From Heterocephalus glaber (taxonomy: Eukaryota; Chordata; Mammalia; Rodentia; Bathyergidae), in assembly GCF_000247695.1 (NCBI RefSeq), contig NW_004624865.1:542167-606166 (forward strand): a stretch of DNA of 64,000 bases. The letters are read 5' to 3'. Within the stretch, counting starts at the first letter, position 1. The number at the start of each line of letters is the position of its first letter. The position numbers and the translations under genes were made by a program. This document shows positions 55,336-64,000 of this stretch, piece after piece. The notes below the pieces were generated by a model. It had not been told where the DNA came from, made no database searches, and was given only the letters and a program-made list of their open reading frames with translations.

Positions 55336-55530
55336 ATTTTAAATTTTGTATTAGTACACATGTGCAGAACATAATGATTGCATCGTTACCAGGAGCTAGC
55401 ACACATACACAGCACATCTTAATTCTTTTTCATCCCCTTCCCCTCCCCTCTCTTCCTCCTAAGTGGTCAGATTTTATTGAAAGACTGTTCTCTATTTTTA
55501 AATACCTGTTTCAACTCTCACCAAAATAAG
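55336..55530 (-). mobile_element. L1 3' UTR fragment, antisense
   Basis: TTTAAATTTTGTATTAGTAC, CATGTGCAGAACATAATGAT and a C/T-rich tract (55430-55460) mirror the L1 3' end at 43860. Confidence 0.65.
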
Positions 55531-56129
55531 CAAATCGAACCCTCTTTGTGCTTTGTGCTATGCACATCCAGATGGGGAAGACTGCTTTCCAAATACTGCT
55601 TCCCTCAAACCGCTTCAACTAAGAAGCTTCATCCCCTACCACAGAAAACAATTAGGAAGTGAGGTTGGGGGACCGCTGACCCACCAGCCTCCAGAAAGCT
55701 CTACCACATCTTCTTCCCTCTTCACCCCTTCCAAAGCACCTTGTGGAGACCAAGCATGGAGAGACAGGGAGAGACTGCGTGTGTGGCTGCAGGCTCTCAC
55801 AGTCGGGAGAGAACACCAGACACACATGTGCGTGGTCCCTAACTCAATTCGAGGGGGGCTGTAATAGTGCTATGTGCACGGGGAAGCATGGGCTTCCAGG
55901 AGATAGAGGCGCTCAAATTAGGGACACAACACCAGAAGAAGAAGTACCCGGTCCGTCTCAAGCTAGACCGATACCCTAAGGGAAACCAGAGTGGACACAT
56001 GCCAGGTTCTGGGGTCTCCACAACATCCCACAAGGCAATGATTGGCCTGAAGGTCAAACACAAGGTAGCCACAGTCTCTCAAGGTTAAAGATGGAAAGTG
56101 ATCCATCTATCCCGTCCCAGCCTCCCCAA
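55531..56129. other. Unassigned sequence
   Basis: Nothing recognised. Confidence 0.4.
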
Positions 56130-56305
56130 GGGCAAGGGAGTAAGTGTGTTGTGCAAGTGTTACGTGGTGTGTGCATGCAAATGTGGTGTGCACGCATTGG
56201 GTGTTGTGTGTATGCATGCATCCATTGTGTGTTGCATGTGTGTTGTGTGCAGGTGTGTGCTTCATGCGTGTTGTGTATACTGTATGTTGTGTGGCATGGG
56301 AAGTG
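56130..56305 (+). repeat. GT-rich degenerate tract 1
   Basis: TGT/TGC/CATG mixed units such as GTGTGTGCATGCAAATGTGG and TGTGTTGCATGTGTGTTGTG. It creates Cys/His/Val-rich frames on both strands, all rejected. Confidence 0.85.
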
Positions 56306-57078
56306 TCTGACAGCACACTTCTACATCCTGCAGGGGATGTGACCTCTCTTCTCTGGAGCCCCATAATCTCTTTGCACATCACTCCCACAACATACTGCGT
56401 GAACACCGAGTTCCCTGTGGGGCTCCTTTGCCACAGGATGTCTGCCCTGGGACAGGACCTGCAGAAGCCGCTGAGTTAAGTGATCTGGAAAACGACTTTG
56501 CATGCTCCAGGCATCACACCATGCAAAAGTTGGTGCTAAAGCACTCAGAGCCCAGCAGGGGAAGTAGACTCACTGCCCCAACCATGCTAAGTCAGGGGAC
56601 ACCAGGGCCCGGTACCTAGCAGGAGCATTGAGACCCCAGGGGCTCAGGCAGCATCTGCACAGGAGGCCATTGGCTTGGATCTTGGAAGACCTGCTAGGAT
56701 TTCCAGACACATTTGTTCACCTTTTCCTACTGGTATCCTGCTAGGCACTAGGGATGAGATGGGGTAGGTGGACCAGCAACAGCACAGACCTGCTCTGGCG
56801 TGAAGGTCCCGCAGGAGAAGCCCGGGCTGCCCAGCCACCAGCTGCCCTTTCCTCGGCTCCTGGCCCTGCAGGCTGGGTAGGCTCCACCCTCAAACCTGCT
56901 CCTGCCACCTTCTCGATTCCTTCCCTGTCATCTCACTCCCTTACCCAGGGACTCCAAAGAAACCAGAAAACGGAACCGATTATCCTGCAAACACTGCGGG
57001 GAAGTCAGGGACCAGTGCTCAGGCCAGCTCTTCATGCGGTGTTTGCCAACATGACCACAAACACAGCATAGGCTGTCA
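56306..57078. other. Unassigned sequence
   Basis: No repeat or gene recognised; short frames on both strands only. Confidence 0.4.
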
Positions 57079-57243
57079 GCTTTTCCTCTTACTGGGGACT
57101 TAACCCAAGGCCTTCACCCCAAGCTACATAGCCACCCCATGACCCTTTCTGAGTGATGAAGTTGCTCAGGCTGGGCTCAAACTCGTGATCCTCCTGCTTC
57201 AGCCTCCCAGAATACTGGGATTGCAGGCCTGCACCGCCAGCGC
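57079..57243 (-). mobile_element. Composite ID/B1 SINE, antisense
   Basis: CTTACTGGGGACTTAACCCA, CAAGCTACATAGCCACCCCA then GCTCAGGCTGGGCTCAAACT, GATCCTCCTGCTTCAGCCTC, ACTGGGATTGCAGGCCTGCA. Confidence 0.8.
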
Positions 57244-57299
57244 CATCCTGGCCTCAGCTTTGATGTCACCGAGCACCTCTGTGCCTATTTTCCTTTGCT

Positions 57300-57375
57300 C
57301 ACTCTTCCATTCACCCCCTCTTACAGATGGACAAAGACCCAGAACAAAGAGATTCTTGCTTGAGTGCCTGGCTAC
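57300..57375 (-). repeat. Possible MIR fragment, antisense
   Basis: TTACAGATGGACAAAGACCC resembles the antisense MIR core TTACAGATGAGGAAACTGAG. Confidence 0.3.
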
Positions 57376-57624
57376 ACCTCCTTCTCGGGTCCATAGCAGG
57401 ACGGGTGTCCCCTGTTTTCTGCTACTCCCAGGTCTGGGGAGAAGAAGCTGCTGCCACTGCCTGCTTCATGCTGGACCAGGCAATACCACCTGCCTTCCCC
57501 TCCCAGGTCTGAGCCACCTCCTTGTGCCAGGCTCTGTGCATCTTTCAACGTGTGGCAGGTGAGCAGGGAGGGTGATGTCCTCTTCGGGGGCTGTGTGCCC
57601 AACTGATTGTCCATGCTAAGCTAC

Positions 57625-57860
57625 AGAGTGGGGGCTGGAAGTGTGGGTGCATGTGTGTGTGCACAGATAATCCCTGAGTTGTGGAGTGCAGGTGGTGTGT
57701 GGATGTCTCTGAGACACGTGTGCATGTGAGATGTGTGTGCCCATGTCCAGGCATCCTTGTTGGGTGGTGTCTCTGGGGTGCATGTCTGCACACGTGTACA
57801 GATTTCTCTGTGTGCGCATCCCTATGGGGGATATGTGTGTGTACAGATCACGGCTGACTT
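57625..57860 (+). repeat. GT-rich degenerate tract 2
   Basis: GTGTGGGTGCATGTGTGTGT, GAGACACGTGTGCATGTGAG, ATATGTGTGTGTACAGATCA. Long alternating purine-pyrimidine runs. Confidence 0.85.
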
Positions 57861-58214
57861 AGCTTTTCTGAGAGTTGTGCAGACAGCTGAGACAGTGCAA
57901 ACACAAGTGAGAGAGACGCCTGGGAGGAAGCTGCACTGGGCCCTCCTCCCATATGCAGTGAGAAACGGACCAGCGCCATGCATCTTCAGCACTGGTGGCA
58001 GTGCCTCACCCTCAGGACCAGGGACCCACAGAAGGTGCCACTGTCCCGAGGGCCATGTGGACAGAAAGGCCAAGCAAAGGGGGCAGAGAGGTGGACAGCA
58101 CGGCCTGGAGGTGCCATGCAGACAGGCAGCAAGGCGCAGGGGAGGGCACCATGCTGCACTGCAGGGGCATGGACAGAGGCCCTGGGAGCTTCGGTGTGGA
58201 GAGTCTGTGAGGAA
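57861..58214. other. GC-rich spacer, open in several frames
   Basis: Contains the middle of a 272-codon plus-strand frame (57733-58551), a 241-codon frame (57978-58703) and a 156-codon minus frame (57822-58292). Three long frames in three registers point to low stop density rather than coding. Confidence 0.5.
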
Positions 58215-58460
58215 GTGTGTGCTTGTGCTATGCCTGCTCACTGTGGGGACACGTGTGTGCATGCACTTGTGCTGTGCACACGTGTTGTACATGTATTATA
58301 TGGCTGTACGTGTATTGCTGTGTTCTGTGCTTTGCACGTTTGCATGTGTGCAGTGTGGCATGTGTGCTCATCTGTGCTGCATGGTGTTTTGTGTGTTGTG
58401 CACGTGTTGCATGTTGCACGGTATGTTGTATGTGCATGTGTGTGTGTGCGTGCATATGAG
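58215..58460 (+). repeat. GT-rich degenerate tract 3
   Basis: GTGTGTGCATGCACTTGTGC, TGTTGTGCACGTGTTGCATG, GTGCATGTGTGTGTGTGCGT. Gives a polypeptide with extreme Cys content in silico (58217-58459). Confidence 0.88.
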
Positions 58461-58689
58461 CCCCGCCCCATGGGTCCCCATGTCCCTCTTCTTCCTCCTC
58501 ATTCCACTTCCGCTTCCCAAGCAGAGTCAGCCCTTGTTTCCAGCCCACTGAGCAGCGCTCACCCTCCTTCCCCACCCGAGCCTCCCGGCAAGAGGACAAC
58601 ATGTCATTCCGTGTGGCCCTGCTTCTATTGTCACGGGCCCAGCTCAGGACACTGGCAGCCACCACTTCTCCAGGCAGGCAGGCCTTTAT

Positions 58690-59253
58690 TCCAAGCCACT
58701 TAAACTGCTTTTGTGTGTGGGTTTGCCTTAAACAAAACCCTGCTGAAATGGTGCAGACCTGACCATAAACCCAACTTTCAGATTACGGCCTGGACTAGGC
58801 CACATGGGGAGAAAGGCAGCTTCCTGTGCACTTCCCAGAGCCTCTCTGAGTAGCCCTGAGCCCCTCCCAGGCCTCTGTGCCCGTGGAGGGACAGCAGATA
58901 AAAGCCAAGGGCACTTTATTCTCTCAGAAACTGCTCCAAGTAAACAACCTTGGTGATTAAAGCAATAGAAATCCCAGCAGATTGATGGCTTGGAAAGTGC
59001 TGCTGGGAAAAGGAATAACTTCCCTGTTTCCGAGAGCTAATATTTGTCCACATTGGCTTCCTTGCAGGGAAAAGTGCAGCCTCTTTTTTTCCTGTGTGTT
59101 GATCTGAGACAAAGAGTCACCACCCAGTTATTACCTGGACTTTAAGCCCAGCGCCATTCGTGAGCGGCAGGCTGCAGGTCAGCATCTTCCTGTCAATCAG
59201 GCTTGGACCAGAGCCTGCTCACCCAGCCGTGGCCAGTGCAGAACCACCTCCTG
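58690..59253. other. Repeat-free block, candidate conserved non-coding element
   Basis: Directly left of the ERVK LTR, without recognised repeats. It holds AAGTAAACAACC (forkhead-type TAAACA) at 58938, GGAATAACTTCC (TEAD-type GGAATA) at 59011, and GCTAATATTTGTCC at 59035. Function is inference. Confidence 0.3.
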
Positions 59254-59259
59254 AAGGCC
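59254..59259 (+). repeat. Target site duplication, left (AAGGCC)
   Basis: Six bases identical to 59748-59753, directly flanking TG...CA of the LTR. Confidence 0.85.
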
Positions 59260-59747
59260 TGTCGGGAGCAATGCTACATAATTTTAGGGAAAAATCCTAG
59301 TTCTCCTGCCTACAGCCCAGCTATGGAATTCTAAGACATAATTCCATTTTGGCCTCCGGTCACAACGGAGACCTCAATGATCCGGTGATGCTGTGATTCT
59401 CCAGGACAAGATCACACCAGCTGAAGACACCCTGGGAGGAACAAAATCTTCATCTACTCAGCTCCTCCTTGTTCTTGGATGGTTACCATCTTGTTTACCC
59501 AGGATGTACTGAACCCTCTGCAAGTCATTTGTTACATTTGTTTCTCCCGATGTACTGAATAAAAGGTGTGGTAAGCTGGGGGCTTTGTCTTTGCTGCCCA
59601 GAGCAGCACTGATCAGACCCAAAGCTCAGCTTCTTCTCAGTCTCATTGTTCTACCTTTCCTGTGATTCGCCGTGTGCTGTCGTGGCTCACAGGAGACCAG
59701 GACTTACTGCAGAGGTTCTGGTAACGTCCCCTTCCCCGTCCCCTACA
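59260..59747 (+). mobile_element. Solo ERVK-type LTR
   Basis: A 488-bp segment starting TGTCGGGAGCAATGCTACAT and ending CCCCGTCCCCTACA. It has the TG...CA ends and AATAAA at 59558-59563, followed by a pyrimidine-rich R/U5. A perfect 6-bp target duplication points to class II (ERVK) integration, since MaLR/ERVL makes 5 and ERV1 usually 4. The TGTCGGGAGC start resembles class II rodent LTRs. No internal proviral sequence is next to it, so recombination probably removed the rest. The short ORF at 59672-59884 crosses the 3' end and is not a gene. Confidence 0.9.
59558..59563 (+). promoter_or_regulatory. LTR polyadenylation signal AATAAA
   Basis: Lies in the middle of the LTR at the expected U3/R position, before GGTGTGGTAAGCTGGG. 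Confidence 0.7.
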
Positions 59748-59753
59748 AAGGCC
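59748..59753 (+). repeat. Target site duplication, right (AAGGCC)
   Basis: Identical to 59254-59259. Confidence 0.85.
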
Positions 59754-61485
59754 TCAACCAGCTCCATGTTCTTTGCAGCACCCCCAGGTCCCTGAAACAT
59801 TCTCGATGGCTCATTCTGATGCACGTTCATTCTGCGTGCAAACAAAACTCTGTCCGTGAGTACCACTCAGTGATCTGCCAGTGATGGCCTCTCTCAGTCC
59901 TGGCTGTCCCGGGGCCAGCGGTTTTCTGACCACCTGGGAGGGCCCCTGCTTGGTGGATTTCCACCTTCAGGGGCGGTCCCTGCTTAGCAGGGGACAGACC
60001 AGCCCAGCACAGTCGTTGGGGACTCTGGAAAGAATCTGGCTTTACACAGCCATGCAAGGAGCCGGAGAAGAATAGCACGTTGCCAAGCTGCCATGGCAGG
60101 GAGGCTGAATCCTTTGCCTGCACACACCCATGTCCCCTTCTTCCCCTCAGTGCCTGTCACCTCCTCAGCAGCTGTTCCGCCTCCTGATCACTGTCCTTCC
60201 AGGGAGATCCTGACTCCCACGTCGCAGGATTGTTGTCCACCCCGGGGCAGCCTTCAGCCGTGACTCGGCTGCGCATGCTCTTCCAGTTCCAGTCACTTCC
60301 CTTCCATCCCAACTCGGCCACCCACTCCCATGCCTGCACTAGGACCAGCCACTCCCTGGTATTCCTTCTGTTGGGAAACCCGGAATGTAGACCTGCCTGT
60401 CTCTGACCACACCTGCCAAAGTCCACCAGCTGCTTCTTGGCTTGTCCCACTACGTCACTAGTGCTTGGCTTTATGGCACTGTCTCTCCAGACTTTGGTTG
60501 TTCTTTATGCACATCTGGAGACTCAGAAACCCAGCCAGCATCTTCTCTGTACCGCACCCAAATGTGATGTGTTGATGGAGAAAAGGACAGCTGGGTGGCT
60601 GCCCCTGCTCCAAACTGAGTCTTTCTCTCCGTCCAGGTCTGTGATGCTACCAGAAATTTTGCAACACTTCTAGAAATCCCACCAGGCCTCCTGCTCTTGC
60701 ATGCAGCCCACCCTCCACAGCCCACGTTATCCACATCCCTCCTCTCCTGGAGGGAGCCCTCACCTTGCAAGCTTCCTCTGACTATGAGCAAATAACATTC
60801 ATATTGTTGTGCACAAATTAGAAACTATCAGAAGGAGAATCCAAGATCTCCATGCCTTCCAGTTTAGAATAGTCAGGCATCCTCTTGACCAAGGCCAGAC
60901 TTTCTAGCCTTACGATCCCTTTCAGATTGTTCTGGCTGAGTCACCAAGAACCTGTGTGTTGCTCAGCTATCTGAAATATTAGCACTGCTATCTGCTTCCT
61001 GGAATTCTGCCAAGTTCGAAACTTCCAGCCCACTCTGGTCTTAGTTTCCATATGCTCCAGCTTCCTACTGCCGCAGTGGTGACTCCACCCAAGGGCTCCT
61101 CTCCAAGCTTGTTTAGACGGTGATGGCCTCTCCTCCATCCTGGGGCACACTGGACATGAGCATGTGGAGAGTTCCACATGCATGCTTCCGGAGTTTCTCC
61201 TGCATTTCTGCCAGTCCAGCCAGTATCTCTGTATGAACTCCCTGCAGACCTCTCACATGCTGCATGGCCCCTCTGCTCTGTCCACCTCCTTCTCTTCATG
61301 AATCATGACCTTGTCTTCTTGGCAAGAACCTTGCCTGCTTCCTCTTCCCTAAGTGTGCTCCTGTCCTCTCTTCTGTTCACTGAAGTTCCCTAGGGACAGG
61401 GAGCATCTGAGGCATCCGGGGCAGGTCCCCATCCCACTTGGTGCCAAGGACTTACAAACTCCCTGTAATGCCACATGTATGGGTG
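59754..61485. other. Unique, GC-richer sequence
   Basis: No repeat or gene recognised. Frames to 106 codons on both strands without signature. Confidence 0.45.
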
Positions 61486-61489
61486 GCTA

Positions 61490-61628
61490 ATGCTTTCAGG
61501 CAAGTGTTGTCATCCTGTTACAGCTGTCCAAGGCTCAGAAAAGTTAAATATGTTGACTGAAGTCCTACAGTTAGCTAGAAAAGCCAAGATCAGAACCTAG
61601 ATCTGTCTAAATCTAGAATCCAAACACA
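61490..61628 (-). repeat. MIR SINE, antisense
   Basis: TGTCATCCTGTTACAGCTGT, CAAGGCTCAGAAAAGTTAAA, AGTCCTACAGTTAGCTAGAA, AGATCAGAACCTAGATCTGT follow antisense MIR closely. Confidence 0.75.
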
Positions 61629-62479
61629 TTTTTGTCAGGTTTAGGGATGTGGTATTTTCATGTGCCAACAATTCAGCTGATATTTCTGGAAAGTGGAGAG
61701 CTAAGAAATTAGCATTGTGAATTAAACTTGGAAATAAACTTTTACTTTAGTCTCTCAGGCTTTAAAATGTGATGTTTTCTCTGCCATGATTTCTTCTAGA
61801 TGAAGTCCAAGACCCTCTGCCTGTGACTGGCTCAGGCTCCTCCTCCTCCGTGCCTTCTCTCTAAGGGGCCACATGCCATGTGGCAGCTGTGCCCAAAGCT
61901 TCCCAATGCCAAATGTGCTCCACTGTTAGCAGAAGGCAGCAGAGTCCAGAGCTGCTCATTCACACACACGTGCACACAGACTTGTGTCCACACACAGAAT
62001 GCAGATGCATGCACACAGTATGCTTGGGCTGTCCTGGATGGAGTCAAAGTTCGTGCTTTACTACAGTGTAAGGACATTGGCCAGGGCTCTCGGGAGGCCA
62101 GCCAAGATAGCCACTGGATCTATCCAGAAGTATAAGCATCTACATGCTCAACCCGACAGGATAGGAAATGTCCAGCAGCCTGGAAGGAAGAAATGACTTT
62201 TACTGACATGCAGGCAGGAACTGCAAGCAAGGCAGCACAGGAGTTAAACCCAGGGAGATGAAGAACAGAAAGATGAGAAAATGCCTAAGATAGAGTCTGG
62301 GAACATCCAGCTGGGACAAGGGCACCAACCAAGCCTGTGGGTGGGAGGAATAGTCCGAGCACGAGACGCACTGGACAGTCGATGGCATGAAAGGTCCCAA
62401 AACACAGGAGTGGTCCTGAAACAACAATGATGGTCACTAGAGGACCGACAAGAAAACATGGCTTAAATGCTTACAGTAC
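61629..62479. other. Unassigned sequence
   Basis: A short CA/ACAC-rich stretch at 61961-62015; nothing else recognised. Confidence 0.4.
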
Positions 62480-62600
62480 TCTGTGCTGGACCAGCACCGA
62501 GAACTTTCCATACATCTGTGCTCTCATTCTTTACACGCCTCATAACTAACAACATCTATATTTTACAGGTAAGAAACAACTTAGAAATAGCCACTGGACC
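62480..62600 (-). repeat. MIR SINE fragment, antisense
   Basis: TGCTGGACCAGCACCGAGAA, CTATATTTTACAGGTAAGAA follow antisense MIR. Confidence 0.5.
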
Positions 62601-63665
62601 TAACCGAGTACACTACTTGTAACCTTGGCAAACTAAAGTTTACTAAAGGAGAGTGACTGGGAGGCAGATTAAACAGACTGAATGGGAAATGAGTGGTAAC
62701 AGTGCAGAGACAGAACATTCTTTCAGGAAGTTTGGATGGAAGGGAAAAGACAGACTGCAAAGGCTGGGAGGAATACAGCATCGAAGAAGGTCATAGTGTA
62801 GTGTGGAAGAGACACAAGCAAGTTTATAGTCTGAGAGGAGAGCCAGAAAAAGGTGATTTAAAATGCAAGAGAAGTAGACGTGGTGGGAAATTAATGAACT
62901 TGCCTGGTTAAAAATTCAAGTCAACGACATCAGGAGAAGAGCCATCAATACACAGGAAGAAAAGGACTTTATTCTCAGAGTCTAGAGAAAAGGATTGGGG
63001 AGGGCATGGATGGATAGAGGTAAATTTGTGGCTGATGGATGGGAAGCAGAGGGAGGTGGCAGCACTTTCTTTAATAAGAAAGATCATTTGTTAGAGGAGC
63101 TAAAAGGAAGCCATGCCCACAATGAGCTAAGTGACAGGTCCTCTGAGGTCCCCTCTCACAGGAGCATGTGGATGTGTAATGGCTCCAAGCTCAATTTTAT
63201 TGCTGATCCTTCAGCTACTCAGGAGTTACAGCAGAAAGGCGGCTTAGTACCTTCAGCCTGAGTTGGAAGATGTAGAGATGCCTTCCGGGAAAGATCCAGC
63301 CCCACCGTGAAGATTCACAGAGATAGCGCGGGTTGGAAGCCAGCATAGCATTTGACATACATCCTGTCCTCACCGTGCTCCTACAAAGGTTTCTCTGCAG
63401 TAAAATAAAAAACTTGCATGAGTGATTTCTTGCAGTTCATGTGGCCATTTCAGAGAAATCTAAATTTAGCGTTTCTCATTTCTGACCAGGGAGTTTCTAG
63501 AAATGTAGGTTTTGAGCTGCTGTGTACAAAAGTAAGAATCTTGTGCTGAATCCTACACGGAGTTGAGTCAAGATACTCTGTGCCCCAGGTTATTCACCTT
63601 CTCCTGTCCGGCCTACGCAAAAGCATATTGAGTGTTGAGTCTGACATTACCTGAGAACGGTTATC
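62601..63665. other. Unassigned sequence
   Basis: No repeat or gene recognised. Short plus-strand frames (62693-62911, 62995-63261) have no signature. Confidence 0.4.
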
Positions 63666-63682
63666 AAGAAATACCAAGACCA

Positions 63683-63762
63683 GGGCCAGGGGTTTACCTC
63701 AGTGGTTCCGCCATCTGCCTCGAAAGTGCAAGGTCCCAAGTTCGATCCCTGGTAGCAAAAAA
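63683..63762 (+). mobile_element. ID-type SINE with long target duplication
   Basis: GGGCCAGGGGTTTACCTCAG, GTTCCGCCATCTGCCTCGAA, AAGTTCGATCCCTGGTAGC and a short A-tail. Flanked by 17-bp direct repeats AAGAAATACCAAGACCA (63666-63682) and AAGAAATAACAAGACCA (63763-63779), one mismatch. Confidence 0.95.
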
Positions 63763-63779
63763 AAGAAATAACAAGACCA

Positions 63780-64000
63780 TAAGTGGCTATGTTGATTGGC
63801 AGCAATTGAACTGTAGCTAGGTGAGGCTTTGAGGAGAGAATCTAGTATCAGCTCTTGTCCTAAGTCCTTCCTGTTGACTTAGGAGCAGGCTGCTGTTTTT
63901 CACTTCCCTGAGTCTTGGCTTCAGCTCCTGTACCTCGGATATGAGCGTTTGTCGTATACCCTTTCATCCAGCTTTGCCCTTGAGTGTTTTTGTTTGTAGA
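63780..64000. other. Unassigned sequence to window end
   Basis: Nothing recognised. Confidence 0.4.

Noticed and set aside
58217..58459. Cys-rich 80-residue frame that looks like a secreted Cys-rich peptide
   Set aside because: Every Cys comes from TGT/TGC units of the GT-rich tract; there is no signal peptide followed by a spaced Cys pattern.
57733..58551. 272-codon plus-strand frame
   Set aside because: It runs through two GT-rich tracts, overlaps 241- and 156-codon frames in other registers, and shows no domain; low stop density explains it.

Overview
The window looks like intergenic or intronic DNA from a rodent nuclear genome. I found no protein-coding gene, rRNA gene or functional tRNA gene that the sequence supports. 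The rodent call rests on the SINE set. There are several tRNA-derived ID-type SINEs with A and B boxes and A-tails, B1 monomers with the rodent internal duplication, and composite antisense elements in which an ID-like half is joined to a B1 half. ID, B1 and ID/B1 dimers together point to a squirrel-related or hystricognath lineage rather than mouse or rat. The ID consensus here (the 'GGTTCCGCC..CTGCC' stretch after the A box) resembles what I remember from African mole-rats, but that species guess is weak.

Layout. 1-3600: an ID SINE, a sense MaLR LTR and AT-rich unique DNA. 3734-4102: a non-autonomous hAT DNA transposon with matching termini and an imperfect 8-bp target duplication. 4680-5480: repeat-free sequence, a candidate conserved non-coding block. 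5871-8059: a complete but old MaLR provirus (LTR, internal region, LTR) on the minus strand; it contains the 277-codon open frame, the longest in the window. 8855-9275: an inverted pair of an unnamed repeat whose third copy lies at 53660. 10560-11335: an MLT1 LTR split by an MLT2-like LTR. 11690-14885: an L1 with an inverted 5' part and a sense 3' end. 14886-20520: mostly unique, GC-richer. 20529-23641: back-to-back MaLR LTRs and an L1 3' end. 24000-40000: unique DNA mixed with L2, MIR, ID, B1/ID dimers and solo LTRs. 40000-44300: dense SINEs and a purine-rich tract. 46960-49460: LTR relics and a local duplication of an LTR edge, one copy later hit by an ID SINE. 54874-54953: a second, much shorter hAT relic. 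56130-58460: three GT-rich degenerate tracts that create spurious Cys-rich frames. 58690-59255: a second candidate conserved block. 59260-59747: a solo ERVK-type LTR with a perfect 6-bp target duplication. 59754-64000: mostly unique with MIR fragments and a young-looking ID SINE.

The features therefore do not form a pathway; they record insertion history. Mammal-wide layers (MIR, L2, MLT1, MLT2) come first, then MST-type MaLR LTRs and L1, then lineage SINEs, with an hAT family that may have entered the lineage from outside. Family names are from memory of consensus sequences, and boundaries without target duplications are accurate to roughly 10-40 bases.
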